Origin: Saccharomyces uvarum
Taxonomy: Eukaryota; Ascomycota; Saccharomycetes; Saccharomycetales; Saccharomycetaceae
Direction of reading: 5' to 3'
NCBI GenBank assembly: GCA_947243795.1
Contig: OX365935.1
Span: 558,001 to 622,000 of the forward strand
Length of the DNA stretch: 64,000 bases
The notes under the pieces were generated by a model that was not told where the DNA came from, did no database searches, and saw only the letters and a list, made by a program, of their open reading frames with translations. The first letter of the stretch is position 1; each line of letters starts with the position of its first letter. The position numbers were made by a program, and so were the translations under genes. Shown here piece after piece: positions 1 through 10,356 of this stretch.

Positions 1-216
1 TTTCCAGCTCTGGAAAGTGTATTCCTCTTCTAGTGCCAATTCAGTGCCAAATATTTCAGCTATGCCTGAGTTCACCTTGATCATCAGTTTTGTTTCTGTT
101 TTGAGTTCGATTTGCCAGTCGCTGCCTTTGGGAATAACCAATTTGTGCCATTCGTTATCACCAGTTATCAATTCTTCAGACGCGGTGTGCTCATCAATAC
201 CAGGTAGAGTTGCCAT
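1..216 (-). CDS. CLP1: Clp1, mRNA 3'-end processing factor (N-terminal part, cut by window edge)
   Basis: This is the first 72 codons of Clp1, a subunit of cleavage factor IA that bridges the mRNA cleavage and polyadenylation machinery in the nucleus through Pcf11. Reading the minus strand from the ATG at 216 gives a protein starting MATLPGIDEHTASEELITGD and running open to the left edge. The fragment is the N-terminal beta-sandwich domain. The ATP-binding P-loop domain, and so the family's most diagnostic motif, lies outside the window. Identification rests on the N-terminal sequence as I remember it and on the neighbouring TUM1, which follows CLP1 in S. cerevisiae. The gene is intact as far as it can be seen. 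Confidence is high despite the truncation. Confidence 0.93.
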   Translation of the reverse strand, partial: MATLPGIDEHTASEELITGDNEWHKLVIPKGSDWQIELKTETKLMIKVNSGIAEIFGTELALEEEYTFQSWK

Positions 217-454
217 ATTTGTTACAAAGGTACTTTTTGCAGAAGTGTCCGATAGTTATTCTTTAATTCTTCTTGCTAAATCCTAAGGTCATTTTGTTAG
301 AAATATCATATTGCTTTCTAAATTTTCATCTTACGGGCAAATAATGAAGGAGCATAGAGCAGGTCAAAAAGGGCAGTGTAAAATATACTGTTTTTTATAT
401 TGGTGCATAGGAACACATATATGTAGCTATTTAAACCTAGAAATGAATTATATG

Positions 455-1369
455 TTAATCTCTGTTCTTAGCGATCAGCTTGGGGTCAGACTTTAAGACC
501 CATTCGGTCCAAGACCCATCGTACAACTTAACATTCGGAACACCGGCTAACTCCAAACCTGTCTTGATGATGGCTCCGCTGACACCAGTCCCACAAGAGC
601 AAATAGTTGGTTTAGTTGGGTCCAGAGTACACTGCAATTTTTTCAAAGCCTTTTCCACCGTGGCACGCATGGTTTCTTCATCTTCTGGATACACCTTGGT
701 CTCCGGGTCTAGCAGTTCAGCATAAGGTAATGGCTGAGCACCTGGAATATGTCCAGATGAGATGTCTGGACGTGGTTCCGGTGCCGTACCTTCGAATCTG
801 CCTAAGGCTCTTGCATCAAAAAAGTTGAATTTCTTGGCCAATTCACCGCTCTTCACCAATTCTAACATTTCGTCATAGTCTACAACTTCTTCATCCCTCA
901 AATCCTTAGTAGATTCATAATGACTCTTTGGATAGGGAGAAAACGCGGTGACCGTTGTAGAGTCTAGGGGATAATTGAGTTCCTGGTACTTATTGAAATT
1001 GTTTAACAAGTACACTTGAGAGTGTCCCATCACTCCCAATGTCCAAGCACATCTTGGAGCACTAAAATTGCCAACTCGGTCGTAAACCACCAGAATATCA
1101 TCTTTCTGAACCCCCAAATTACTCATTGCATCGTTAAAAACCTCCTTTGGAGGGAACATATGTGGATAAGGCGACTTGGTGTCGCTGATGGCATCAATAT
1201 CGAAAAAGATAGAGTTTTCAATACGTGGCTTGGTCAGGAAATCCTGCTTGCTATCAAGCTTCCAAGTGGGCAAATACCATGTCGAATCCACCGGAATAAC
1301 TTTGTTAACCTTTTCGCTGGCTACTAACTTGACAAGCGCCTTTGGAGAAATAAGCTTAAATAATAGCAT
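455..1369 (-). CDS. TUM1: Tum1, thiosulfate sulfurtransferase (tandem rhodanese)
   Basis: Tum1 passes persulfide sulfur from the cysteine desulfurase Nfs1 to Uba4, feeding Urm1-dependent 2-thiolation of the wobble uridine in cytosolic tRNAs. The 304-residue protein has two rhodanese domains. Only the C-terminal one carries the catalytic loop, CGTGVS, with the nucleophile at Cys259; the N-terminal domain lacks it, as usual for the mercaptopyruvate sulfurtransferase family. Length equals the S. cerevisiae protein. The ATG at 1369 is the family start. The gene shares a 218-bp divergent promoter with TMA16. By memory roughly a fifth of residues differ from S. cerevisiae, one reason to place the window in a sister species. 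Confidence 0.96.
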   Translation of the reverse strand: MLLFKLISPKALVKLVASEKVNKVIPVDSTWYLPTWKLDSKQDFLTKPRIENSIFFDIDAISDTKSPYPHMFPPKEVFNDAMSNLGVQKDDILVVYDRVGNFSAPRCAWTLGVMGHSQVYLLNNFNKYQELNYPLDSTTVTAFSPYPKSHYESTKDLRDEEVVDYDEMLELVKSGELAKKFNFFDARALGRFEGTAPEPRPDISSGHIPGAQPLPYAELLDPETKVYPEDEETMRATVEKALKKLQCTLDPTKPTICSCGTGVSGAIIKTGLELAGVPNVKLYDGSWTEWVLKSDPKLIAKNRD

Positions 1370-1480
1370 TGAATATGCAGCCCACTTGTTGCACCGTAGT
1401 AGCTCTCTTGTATGTTTTCCTCTTTATCTTTTAAACGATTCTCTTGCCTTTTTTGCTCTAAGCTAAGCATTTTCCGAGCG

Positions 1481-1522
1481 AAAATTTTAAGAATCGATTT
1501 TAACAAAAGAGATGAGATGAGC
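1481..1522 (+). promoter_or_regulatory. RRPE-like and PAC-like motifs upstream of TMA16
   Basis: An AAAATTTT core (1481-1488), matching the RRPE element bound by Stb3, is followed by two overlapping GATGAG cores (1511-1522), matching the PAC element bound by Dot6 and Tod6. They lie about 65-105 bp upstream of the TMA16 ATG. RRPE plus PAC is the known signature of the ribosome-biogenesis regulon, which fits TMA16. The PAC copies lack the leading GC of the full consensus, so the assignment is moderate. Confidence 0.6.
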
Positions 1523-1587
1523 TTACGATGAACACTTATTCTGCGTTGGAAGGACGTTGAAACAGAAACTATTACGACAAGCCAATC

Positions 1588-2124
1588 ATGCCAGTTACCA
1601 AATCTTTATCTAAGTTGCAAAAGAACCTTTCCAAGAAGGGCAAAAGCGTTGCGGTTCATCCAAAAGGTAGAAAGTTCGAAAGACTGGTCAGGGCCACCAT
1701 GCGTGAAGATAAGATCGCCATTAAGAAGAAGTTGCACAATGATAAGAAAATCCACGAACTGACCCGGGTCAAGTTCATGCAAGACGTGGTAAACTCCAAT
1801 ACATTCAAGGACCAGCCAATATTCGACCACGCCCACACCAGAGAATTCATTCAAAGTTTCATTGAAAGAGATGATGTAGAATTGGAAGAACTAAGAAGCA
1901 AAAGGAGATCAAACAGACCACCAAGCAACAGACAGGTACAGCTACAACAAAGGAGGGAGCAAGAACTAAAGGAATTCCGTGGAGGGTTTCTTTGTCCCGA
2001 TTTGAGTGATGCGAAAAACATGGAGTTTCTAAGAAACTGGAATGGTACATTTGGTCTATTGAATACTTTGAGATTGATAAGAATCGATGACAAGGGTGAA
2101 CAGGTTTTGGGGGGCAATGAATAA
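1588..2124 (+). CDS. TMA16: Tma16, 60S ribosome biogenesis factor
   Basis: Tma16 is a small basic protein that associates with nuclear pre-60S particles. The 178-residue product has the family length, starts MPVTKSLSKLQKNLSKKGKS, and is very rich in Lys and Arg throughout the first 120 residues, as expected for an RNA-bound assembly factor. It has no membrane segment or enzyme motif. The ATG at 1588 is the first in frame. It is transcribed divergently from TUM1, and its promoter carries RRPE-like and PAC-like motifs, consistent with co-regulation with ribosome biogenesis. Confidence 0.96.
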   Translation: MPVTKSLSKLQKNLSKKGKSVAVHPKGRKFERLVRATMREDKIAIKKKLHNDKKIHELTRVKFMQDVVNSNTFKDQPIFDHAHTREFIQSFIERDDVELEELRSKRRSNRPPSNRQVQLQQRREQELKEFRGGFLCPDLSDAKNMEFLRNWNGTFGLLNTLRLIRIDDKGEQVLGGNE

Positions 2125-2221
2125 GAGGCGCCACGGAAATATCTATAGGTTTTACATATTTTTTTGAATAATTATTATTCCATGTATATTACAATAGAAA
2201 AAGCATGAAAAAAAAAGCTAA

Positions 2222-2827
<606 letters not shown>

Positions 2828-2952
2828 CTAGCAGTTAGAAGATTCTTGTGTTTGTTTACTTTGCTTTGTATATATATATATATCTATGTATATAAAGATC
2901 AATAATATATATATGAGAGCTAATATCAAAAACTATACGTTACTAAATCTCT

Positions 2953-4947
2953 CTATTCGGTAGATTCATCCTCTTCAGCCTCGGTATCAGTGTCGATATC
3001 GGTATAATCACTAGCATCACTTTCGTCATCGCTTCCACTTTCATCCTCATCACTAGAGTAGTCATCGTCTTCCTCAGAATATATGTCTACTTGCTCTTCC
3101 ACGGCTGGTAAATCACGAACCTTCATGTTCATGGTTATGTCCAAATCCGTCGTAAAATAATCCGTGGACTTAACAATGACTCTGAAAAAGAAATCACCGA
3201 CAGTTTCGGGTGCGGGTTGACCTAATGGAATCTTAATGGTTCCAATGTCCCAATCATTTATATTGAACTTGTCGTCTTTGGTTAAGTCTAGTTTTATTCT
3301 CTTGTCAAAGAAATCTTTATCGTCATTTAAGTTTTTGTAGGACAATTTTTCAACAATGATTGGTGTTTGAAGCAACTTACCATCTTTTTGAGAACTTACC
3401 AGACAGCACCAATTACAACGTCTCTTTGTGGGGAAAAAGGGCGCAAATGAAAATGGAACCAATGGTTGTTTACTCATCATAGCAAACGGATCTCTTTGGA
3501 ATTCAAAATCCTGAGGTTCCACCAATTTGTCTTCAGGAATCAAATTAGTTGGTAATAACGGTTGCTTTGCAGAACGAACTAATAATTTTAGACAAATATA
3601 TGGGGTAGATATTGGAGTTACCTGATTCTCACCTGGGACAAGGAAATCCGCTTTGATGATTTTCAAGTTTGGAATATGCGATGCAACTCTTAAAGTTTCG
3701 TTTAATTTTGCTTGATCTTTTATACCAAGAACATCGCCAATTTTGGAATCTTCCAAAGTAAACAATTTACCCAGTGTGTGAACATCCTTCGATTCGTTAC
3801 TGAAATGTTCTTTATCAACATTGGGTAGTTGAAGGATTTGAGAGTTTGGAGTTAATGGTACAGCTTGAACAATACATTTGAAAGTATTGATTGCACCCAA
3901 TGCAATTTCCAGATTTCTAAATCCACAAGCAATATCTATCATCCCATGGAGTAAAGAGTGGCATTTGGCCACTATTCTGAATTTGGCTTCATTGAGCTTA
4001 CCACTATCTTTACGATTGATGTGGTCGTGTAGTAGTTTTTCAAAATCTTCTGGTTGTAAATCTGGGCAAAATTGTTTAAATTCATTAGCAAAGGATAACC
4101 AATGCAAGATTAAATCTAAAGTGACAATTTCAGATGGCTTATAATTGACTAAGTTACTAACGAAATTAGAAGCAGTCACGTTATGAATTCCCTTTTTGGT
4201 ATAAGATTGAGTTCTTGCCCACCACCTACTAACGAAATATGGTAGGATTAAACCTAGTAGTACGAAATAACAGACCACTAACAAGGGAGATGCGCTTCCA
4301 TCCACCAAGAATCTTGGTAAAGCAATACCATGAGAAGTAGATTGTGGACCATCTGGATGGCCGTATTTCAGATAGTTTTGCCTAACCAATTCATCAGTAA
4401 GAGATTCATAAGCCTTCGTAATTTGCACATAGGTTTCTTCCATCACGTCCTTTTCGTCAGTTGTCAAACCTTTAGCTAGTTTATCTGGGTGGAATTTAAC
4501 AGATAGTTTTCTGTAAGCCGACTTAATGTCTCTGTCAGAGGCACTGGAGGATATACCCAAGATTTCGTAAGGATCGAATAGCTTTATAGCTGCGTCTTTA
4601 ATCGCATCGTTACTGTTAATCCTTTGCAGAAGTATTGCAACCAAGATCCAGCCAACGATGATTAAGATGTTCCTTTTGTTCCATATTTTGGACTTCTTAC
4701 TACTATTCTTGTCAAATTTTTTCCTAAATTGTTTAATTTCATTACTGGTGTATTCATCATTCAGCTTCGTCAAGACTTCGTCATTGAATTCTTTCGCATC
4801 CCCTGAACCCACGTCTTCAGCGTTGAACCCAAAAAGAATTTGGTATATTTGAAGCAGTGTCATGGGTCCGACAACCATTAAGATCCCTGTTAAGACAAAT
4901 GACGGCCACGTCTCACTGGCTTCATCGTACTCGTAATTCGTGGGCAT
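2953..4947 (-). CDS. SEC63: Sec63, ER translocon J-protein
   Basis: Sec63 is an essential ER membrane protein of the Sec62/63 complex that recruits the Hsp70 Kar2 to the Sec61 channel for post-translational import. The 664-residue protein has three membrane segments (about 15-35, 92-108 and 221-241). A lumenal J domain between the second and third (about 125-200) carries the HPD tripeptide at 153-155, essential for stimulating Kar2 ATPase. A large cytosolic Brl domain follows, and the tail from about residue 620 is strongly acidic (Asp/Glu/Ser). All these features are intact. The start MPTNYEYDEASETWPSF at 4947 is the family start. Confidence 0.97.
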   Translation of the reverse strand: MPTNYEYDEASETWPSFVLTGILMVVGPMTLLQIYQILFGFNAEDVGSGDAKEFNDEVLTKLNDEYTSNEIKQFRKKFDKNSSKKSKIWNKRNILIIVGWILVAILLQRINSNDAIKDAAIKLFDPYEILGISSSASDRDIKSAYRKLSVKFHPDKLAKGLTTDEKDVMEETYVQITKAYESLTDELVRQNYLKYGHPDGPQSTSHGIALPRFLVDGSASPLLVVCYFVLLGLILPYFVSRWWARTQSYTKKGIHNVTASNFVSNLVNYKPSEIVTLDLILHWLSFANEFKQFCPDLQPEDFEKLLHDHINRKDSGKLNEAKFRIVAKCHSLLHGMIDIACGFRNLEIALGAINTFKCIVQAVPLTPNSQILQLPNVDKEHFSNESKDVHTLGKLFTLEDSKIGDVLGIKDQAKLNETLRVASHIPNLKIIKADFLVPGENQVTPISTPYICLKLLVRSAKQPLLPTNLIPEDKLVEPQDFEFQRDPFAMMSKQPLVPFSFAPFFPTKRRCNWCCLVSSQKDGKLLQTPIIVEKLSYKNLNDDKDFFDKRIKLDLTKDDKFNINDWDIGTIKIPLGQPAPETVGDFFFRVIVKSTDYFTTDLDITMNMKVRDLPAVEEQVDIYSEEDDDYSSDEDESGSDDESDASDYTDIDTDTEAEEDESTE

Positions 4948-5200
4948 TGTAGTATACTATGGAATGTATTTATTTCGTTGTGTGCGTTCTGTCTGGTCAA
5001 TGGTAATTCACTATTGTTTTAGTCGCATCTTTTGTTCGTTTGCTGATCTTCGACGTGTTCAAGTCAAATTTTTCAAAAACGCCCTTCCGTGCGGAGTGAC
5101 AATCATACGCGTTACAAGAAAGATTGTGTCAGTAATCACTTTCCATTGTGACATTACAAAATATCGAGTGCTAAGACAAGTAAAGTAGTGGGCACTAAGC

Positions 5201-6040
5201 ATGAGAGCACCCCCATCACCAAGGAAGTCCAGATCTGGTCACTTGCTCTACTTCTACTTCCGACTGCGTCAATGTTTCAGCTGCCAGAGATTGAAGAGAA
5301 GGTGGCACATTCACAAATTGCACGTCCATCAGTACAGTACTCGCTGGAACCTGAGTCCTCTTTCCGGAATACAAATTGAAGATATGATAAACGAGCCTTC
5401 TGGCTTGTGTCCTGAAAGTGCCAAAAAGAAACCACTGTTGATAGCAAGGTTTCCAAAGGGCTGTCAGGAATCACCAAGAGTGTACGTACTGCAAAGAAAT
5501 AACTTGTCTCGTTTAAAGTTAAGCAAAAGGAAATATGCCCTAAGGTTCTATTACAACGATTTCTTTGGTAAAGATTTTAACAAAAAAGATGGGCTTATAA
5601 ATGACAGCCAGCAACACTGCGCAGAAACCGTTAGAAAAATCAAGAAAGTCACAGCAAAGCATGCAGATGTAAAAATAATTTATCATGACAAAAACACTAT
5701 AAGAAGCTACAGATTGAGTGGTAAGAACGACAAGAAACTAATTGTCCACGGTGTCCTTGAAGAAGAAGAAGAAGAAGACTCTTCTTCAGTGTATATCAGA
5801 TTCGGTGAAGACTATTCACTCAGAGTTAAAGATTACCACTCCTTACATAGGCATTCTCAGAGGTTTCCATCGCAGCACCAAAATAATGCTTTAGGGGGAA
5901 AACCCAAGTTACTGGAAAAACTTTTTGAAGAAGAACCATTAAAAAACAATAACAACACAGTGAAGAAAAGCAATGTGGTTATGAACCAAGAATTTCGAAA
6001 TTCTCCCGTTGTCTCCTTCTCCCATGTTATTCAACAATAA
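5201..6040 (+). CDS. OSW1: Osw1, outer spore wall assembly protein
   Basis: Called Osw1 by position between SEC63 and TRE2, orientation and length (279 residues, against 278 in S. cerevisiae). Osw1 is needed for the dityrosine-containing outer layer of the spore wall, and its gene is induced in sporulation. I see no known domain. The protein is basic, with an acidic run of six Glu at about residues 187-192, and no clear signal peptide. The ATG at 5201 is used; it lies about 250 bp downstream of the divergent SEC63 start. I could not see a convincing mid-sporulation element upstream. The function is transferred from the homolog and not shown by the sequence. Confidence 0.85.
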   Translation: MRAPPSPRKSRSGHLLYFYFRLRQCFSCQRLKRRWHIHKLHVHQYSTRWNLSPLSGIQIEDMINEPSGLCPESAKKKPLLIARFPKGCQESPRVYVLQRNNLSRLKLSKRKYALRFYYNDFFGKDFNKKDGLINDSQQHCAETVRKIKKVTAKHADVKIIYHDKNTIRSYRLSGKNDKKLIVHGVLEEEEEEDSSSVYIRFGEDYSLRVKDYHSLHRHSQRFPSQHQNNALGGKPKLLEKLFEEEPLKNNNNTVKKSNVVMNQEFRNSPVVSFSHVIQQ

Positions 6041-6195
6041 ATATATACAAACATAAAAAAAGCAGGAAGTAAAAAAATATTTCAGAAATAACACCAAATA
6101 TGCGTGTGATACATTATATAATCAAAAATAAAACTTTTCATGCACACACTTTTTTGTATGTAGGATATGTATTAAACTCTTATTTATAGTTCCGT

Positions 6196-8634
6196 TTATT
6201 TATAACCGATGTCATTAGTCTCTTCTACGAATAGTGCAGCAGATTGATGTAGCACGTTACCGATGAGGTCAACCTGTTCTTGCGCCCTCTTCCAATTGTC
6301 ATCATGAATTGCATCCTTTATGCCGGGAAAATTCCAAAAGTCCACACCCTCATTGTTACCAGAGCTGACTTCTTGCATTAGTGTTGGCCCAAATAGAACG
6401 TTTTTGTAAAATGATCTATTTGGCAGACCTGCTGGAGAGCACGTCCTTCTACCAATATTGGTCAATTTCTTATTCCATGTCCATCTGTGAATTGAAAGTA
6501 AAGAAGGTTCTATACCATCGCCGTGTGACCAGACTATGTTTTCCCAACCTTGAGTCCATGAAGTCCATTCGTTACCAATTTTTTTCCAGAACAACAAACC
6601 TTTAATTACCGAATTGTAGTCTAGTTTCCCGGGATATGCATGCTCCAGCTTTTGTAGTTGTTCATCAATGTCTTCAACATAACTTGTTATGTCAAAGTGT
6701 AATAATGGGTCGTCAACCAGTTTCGCTGCAATGTGTAATATATATACTAACAAATCACTGATCGATTCTTGGTTCTGCTCATCTTCCAAATACTTTTTGA
6801 AGTGCTCAAAGGTATCTTCAGGAGTTCCAACTGGCAACGAACGGTTTTTTGTGAGACCAGAAGATAGTACAGATACAGGAATACCATTTGCCAAGAATGG
6901 GGTCCAGTCACCGTAATGTTGTATGTTTTCCACGGATACGTCAAAATTTAGATGTCCATCCTTGTTTTTGAAAAACTTTTTTAATAAGGGATGTGTCTCA
7001 ATGTTCAATATTCCTCCAGTTCTATCGTTATCAGTTCCTGTACCAAGAGGTATGCTTAACTGACTAATATCAATGAAAGAGTAAACTTCATCTTTTAATG
7101 GCGTTAGCTTTTGTTCAATGAGCTCAGAAGACCCAGCGTAGTTGAATTCCGAACCACCAAATGAAATGAAGTAAATGTTTCTTAGCGGTTTCCAATCATA
7201 CTTATATTTTAGTTCTTGAAATAGCTGTAGTACGGATAATAGCGCAGACGTGCCAAAGCTAGGGTAAGCAGCTCCAGAATTGATGGAGTTTCTAGATGCG
7301 GCAATTATAATAGCTTTATCTGTTTGCTCCCTACCTTCAATCTTACCAATGATGTCACAAATGGAGTGCCTTTCTCTTACATTAGTCTCCAAATCCAAAT
7401 CAACAACTAAATCACCCATTTTCCCACTATTCCTATGTTCGTCATTATCACCGTGAAAAGTTATTCCATCGGAAGATAAATGTGATAGTAGTTCTTGCCC
7501 TTGCCTACTGGATATCGGCACTGTGGGGATATGAGCTAAACTTTTTGAGTCCTTGGCCTCTATTTTGTCCACAACAGAGCCAAACCAACCTGGTGTTAAC
7601 GCATCCCCTGTAGAGTATTGTGGTAGGCCTACAGGTTTTGGCTGAACAATGTCTATATTATCACCATAGGATTCAGATATGAATATTATACCTTTAGCGC
7701 CAAATCTCTGGGCTATTAATACCTGCTGACTTACTATTTCGCCGTATTGCAGCAAGAGTACATAGTCTTTTCCATTTTCTATGATGTTTGAGTCTTTTAA
7801 TTTTTGCAAATCATTTGTGGTACCTTTGTCTCCATAAATTAAACTCATTTTGGACAGTTTCCCGTTGGAGCTCAAGGGATTGAAGTTTTCCCTGGATAAT
7901 TTTAAATCATGTTTTTCATGCTGGCCATCATAGTAAGAAATGGACACATTGCCTGGATAATTAGCGTAAGCCATATATTCCATGTTCTTAACCAATTTTA
8001 ATCCATTATTCTCAAAAGAATCCTGAATATATTGAGCAATTGCCGCATCACCTTTTGTTCCGGATCCGTGGGGCATACTACTGATATATTCTAAATCTCT
8101 TTCAAATTTAGCTAGGTCCACGGATTTCTTGGCATATTGGAATAGTATATCGTGTTGAGAAAACATCCCTTTAGAGCCGGAAGCCTTTTCGTTGGGCAAG
8201 TAACCACTTGACAAAATGTAATATGCAACAAACGACATGAGAATGATGTAAAATAATCTTCGAAGTATGAAGGGGTTTCCGACTTTACTTAGATAATAAT
8301 CCGCCTTGTCTTGAATAAATTTTAAGATTTGGAAAAATGGATGTATAATATTTTCTATTAAAGGTTCCAGGATTCGCTCTTGAAATCCGATGGAAACCCT
8401 TTGCAGATGCGATCTTTTGTGAAGGTCGTTACGAGGGTCCTCTATATCAAATTCATAAGAAGGGGGCTCAGGTGGGGGCGTTGTATTAGTATCTGTGTTG
8501 TTATGGTTGTTAGAGTTGGCCGAAAAGTCATCAAGATCTTGGTTTAGCAACAGAGTATGCGAAGAGGATGCTGTGGGTATACTGATTTCGTGATCAGTAT
8601 CTGTATTCGCCACCAGTTGATAATTGCTCCTCAT
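6196..8634 (-). CDS. TRE2: Tre2, transferrin-receptor-like membrane protein
   Basis: Tre2 and its paralog Tre1 resemble the transferrin receptor and act with Bsd2 and the ubiquitin ligase Rsp5 to send the metal transporter Smf1 to the vacuole. This 812-residue type II membrane protein has a cytosolic N-terminal tail with a PPSY motif at 57-60 (the PPxY form bound by Rsp5 WW domains), one membrane segment at about 127-146, and a large lumenal part with PA and M28 peptidase-like regions, ending in a transferrin-receptor-type dimerization domain. Metal-ligand residues of active M28 peptidases were not confirmed. The gene shares a 321-bp divergent promoter with CDC31. Confidence 0.94.
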   Translation of the reverse strand: MRSNYQLVANTDTDHEISIPTASSSHTLLLNQDLDDFSANSNNHNNTDTNTTPPPEPPSYEFDIEDPRNDLHKRSHLQRVSIGFQERILEPLIENIIHPFFQILKFIQDKADYYLSKVGNPFILRRLFYIILMSFVAYYILSSGYLPNEKASGSKGMFSQHDILFQYAKKSVDLAKFERDLEYISSMPHGSGTKGDAAIAQYIQDSFENNGLKLVKNMEYMAYANYPGNVSISYYDGQHEKHDLKLSRENFNPLSSNGKLSKMSLIYGDKGTTNDLQKLKDSNIIENGKDYVLLLQYGEIVSQQVLIAQRFGAKGIIFISESYGDNIDIVQPKPVGLPQYSTGDALTPGWFGSVVDKIEAKDSKSLAHIPTVPISSRQGQELLSHLSSDGITFHGDNDEHRNSGKMGDLVVDLDLETNVRERHSICDIIGKIEGREQTDKAIIIAASRNSINSGAAYPSFGTSALLSVLQLFQELKYKYDWKPLRNIYFISFGGSEFNYAGSSELIEQKLTPLKDEVYSFIDISQLSIPLGTGTDNDRTGGILNIETHPLLKKFFKNKDGHLNFDVSVENIQHYGDWTPFLANGIPVSVLSSGLTKNRSLPVGTPEDTFEHFKKYLEDEQNQESISDLLVYILHIAAKLVDDPLLHFDITSYVEDIDEQLQKLEHAYPGKLDYNSVIKGLLFWKKIGNEWTSWTQGWENIVWSHGDGIEPSLLSIHRWTWNKKLTNIGRRTCSPAGLPNRSFYKNVLFGPTLMQEVSSGNNEGVDFWNFPGIKDAIHDDNWKRAQEQVDLIGNVLHQSAALFVEETNDIGYK

Positions 8635-8955
8635 TTAAAAGTGTTAGATCTTGGCACTCCGTGGTGTTGCCTTAGTTTGCAAGTTGGTCGCGGATTTCAA
8701 TAGCCTAAAGTTGCTTGGTCTATTCTCTAGTAAGCGAGTGACGTTTAAAAGGGAGGTATTTCGTGGTTGTAGGTGATGGATGCCTTGCTTGGAGCTGTTC
8801 CCTGGTGGTATAAATATCCATCAAAATTTTCAGATGTTCGTGGCTTATAGCGAATTAAAAAAAAAAGATGAATCTTAAATAGTAAATACAGAAGAGATTC
8901 AATTAAACGAGACGGAAAGCAAATAAGAGAAGGGAAGTAAAGCGAATCACACAAC
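8635..8955. other. TRE2-CDC31 divergent promoter interval
   Basis: This 321-bp stretch separates the start codons of two divergent genes. It holds short A-rich runs before the CDC31 ATG, such as the one near 8857-8866, and no open frame that looks coding. I saw no clear consensus site for a known factor. It is probably promoter sequence only. Confidence 0.6.
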
Positions 8956-9441
8956 ATGAGCAAAAATAGATCGTCGCTACAATCTGGACCATTGAACAGT
9001 GAGTTACTGGAGGAGCAAAAACAAGAGATATATGAGGCGTTTTCGTTGTTCGACATGAACAATGATGGCTTTCTTGACTATCATGAGTTGAAAGTAGCAA
9101 TGAAAGCCCTGGGGTTTGAATTACCCAAAAGGGAGATACTTGACTTGATAGATGAATACGATAGCGAAGGACGTCATCTGATGAAATATGACGATTTTTA
9201 TATTGTAATGGGGGAAAAGATATTAAAGAGAGATCCCCTGGATGAAATAAAAAGGGCATTCCAATTATTCGACGATGACCATACTGGGAAGATAAGCATC
9301 AAAAATTTGAGGCGTGTGGCTAAAGAACTGGGGGAAACATTGACAGATGAGGAGTTAAGGGCGATGATCGAAGAGTTCGATCTTGATGGTGATGGCGAGA
9401 TCAATGAAAACGAGTTCATAGCCATTTGCACCGATAGTTGA
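8956..9441 (+). CDS. CDC31: Cdc31, centrin
   Basis: Cdc31 is the yeast centrin. It is needed for spindle pole body duplication on the half-bridge with Sfi1 and Kar1, and is also part of the TREX-2 mRNA export complex. The 161-residue protein has four EF hands. The first (Asp33-Glu44, [12 protein letters not shown]) and fourth (Asp142-Glu153, [12 protein letters not shown]) have complete calcium-binding loops. The second is degenerate and the third partly so. By memory the sequence is identical to S. cerevisiae Cdc31, whereas most neighbours differ noticeably. The ATG at 8956 is the family start. Confidence 0.98.
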   Translation: MSKNRSSLQSGPLNSELLEEQKQEIYEAFSLFDMNNDGFLDYHELKVAMKALGFELPKREILDLIDEYDSEGRHLMKYDDFYIVMGEKILKRDPLDEIKRAFQLFDDDHTGKISIKNLRRVAKELGETLTDEELRAMIEEFDLDGDGEINENEFIAICTDS

Positions 9442-9624
9442 TTTTAGCTATATACATAATCTATAAAAAATTGATTTGTAACTATACTTGTATTCTTTTA
9501 CAGGACTTGATTATGTTTTTGGTTTTGATCCCACTTTATGCTAAACATATACTTATTGTAAAAAAAGTCCCAATACAAATAACATCTGTAACACTGCAAG
9601 AATAAGGAAGAGCGAGACAGTGAA

Positions 9625-10278
9625 ATGTCATGGAGATATGCGCTGAAAGCATACGTTACCAATCCTGAAACAGTAGATGATGGTGCGATGATTTGCTTTG
9701 ATGACAAAGTGTCCATCATTAAGGACGCGTTTTCTAAATCGGAGTGCCATTTATTAGTATTACCACGGTCTATACAGTTGACTAGAGGTCATCCCACCAA
9801 TATAATCGATTCCAAGTTCAAAAATGAGTTTGAGCCATACATAGATACTGCAATCAACTACATTTTCAAACATTTCCAAGAAAAGTTCCGAATTAAGAAA
9901 AGTGATGACAATGAGCCAACTTGGGGCGATGATGTATTATGTGACAAAGACAAATTTGTAAGCAGGTTTATACAGATAGGGATACACTCTGTGCCCTCGA
10001 TGGCCAATTTACACATACATGTAATATCCAGGGATTTCAATTCGTTAAGGTTGAAGAACAAAAAGCATTACAATTCATTTAATACTGGATTTTTCATTAA
10101 TTGGGATGATTTGCCACTCAATGGGAAAAAACTAGGAAATGATAAAGACATCGAAACCAAATATTTAAAGAATCATGATCTGGTTTGTTGCTACTGTCAC
10201 GAAAACTTCAGTAATAAATTCAGTTTGTTGAAGAAACATTTAGAATTGGAATTCAAGAATCATTTTGAGCTCAAATGA
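9625..10278 (+). CDS. HNT3: Hnt3, aprataxin-type DNA 5'-adenylate hydrolase
   Basis: Hnt3 is yeast aprataxin. It removes AMP from abortive DNA ligation intermediates, including those at RNA-DNA junctions. The 217-residue protein has a HIT domain with the histidine motif HIHVI at residues 130-134, and a C-terminal C2HE zinc finger with ligands at Cys188, Cys191, His205 and Glu209. Both are the diagnostic parts of the aprataxin family. The length equals the S. cerevisiae protein. The gene lies 183 bp downstream of CDC31 on the same strand, and is convergent with RPT4 across a TA-rich gap of under 80 bp. Confidence 0.96.
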   Translation: MSWRYALKAYVTNPETVDDGAMICFDDKVSIIKDAFSKSECHLLVLPRSIQLTRGHPTNIIDSKFKNEFEPYIDTAINYIFKHFQEKFRIKKSDDNEPTWGDDVLCDKDKFVSRFIQIGIHSVPSMANLHIHVISRDFNSLRLKNKKHYNSFNTGFFINWDDLPLNGKKLGNDKDIETKYLKNHDLVCCYCHENFSNKFSLLKKHLELEFKNHFELK

Positions 10279-10356
10279 GACAAGCTTTTATTATGTTTGC
10301 ATTTCATTTTATTGTTGACATATATACATATACATATATATATAATTTTTTAAAAA

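Noticed and set aside
4940-5188. 82-codon open frame between SEC63 and OSW1 on the plus strand
   Set aside because: It overlaps the SEC63 start and the divergent promoter, has no recognisable similarity and does not join OSW1 in frame.
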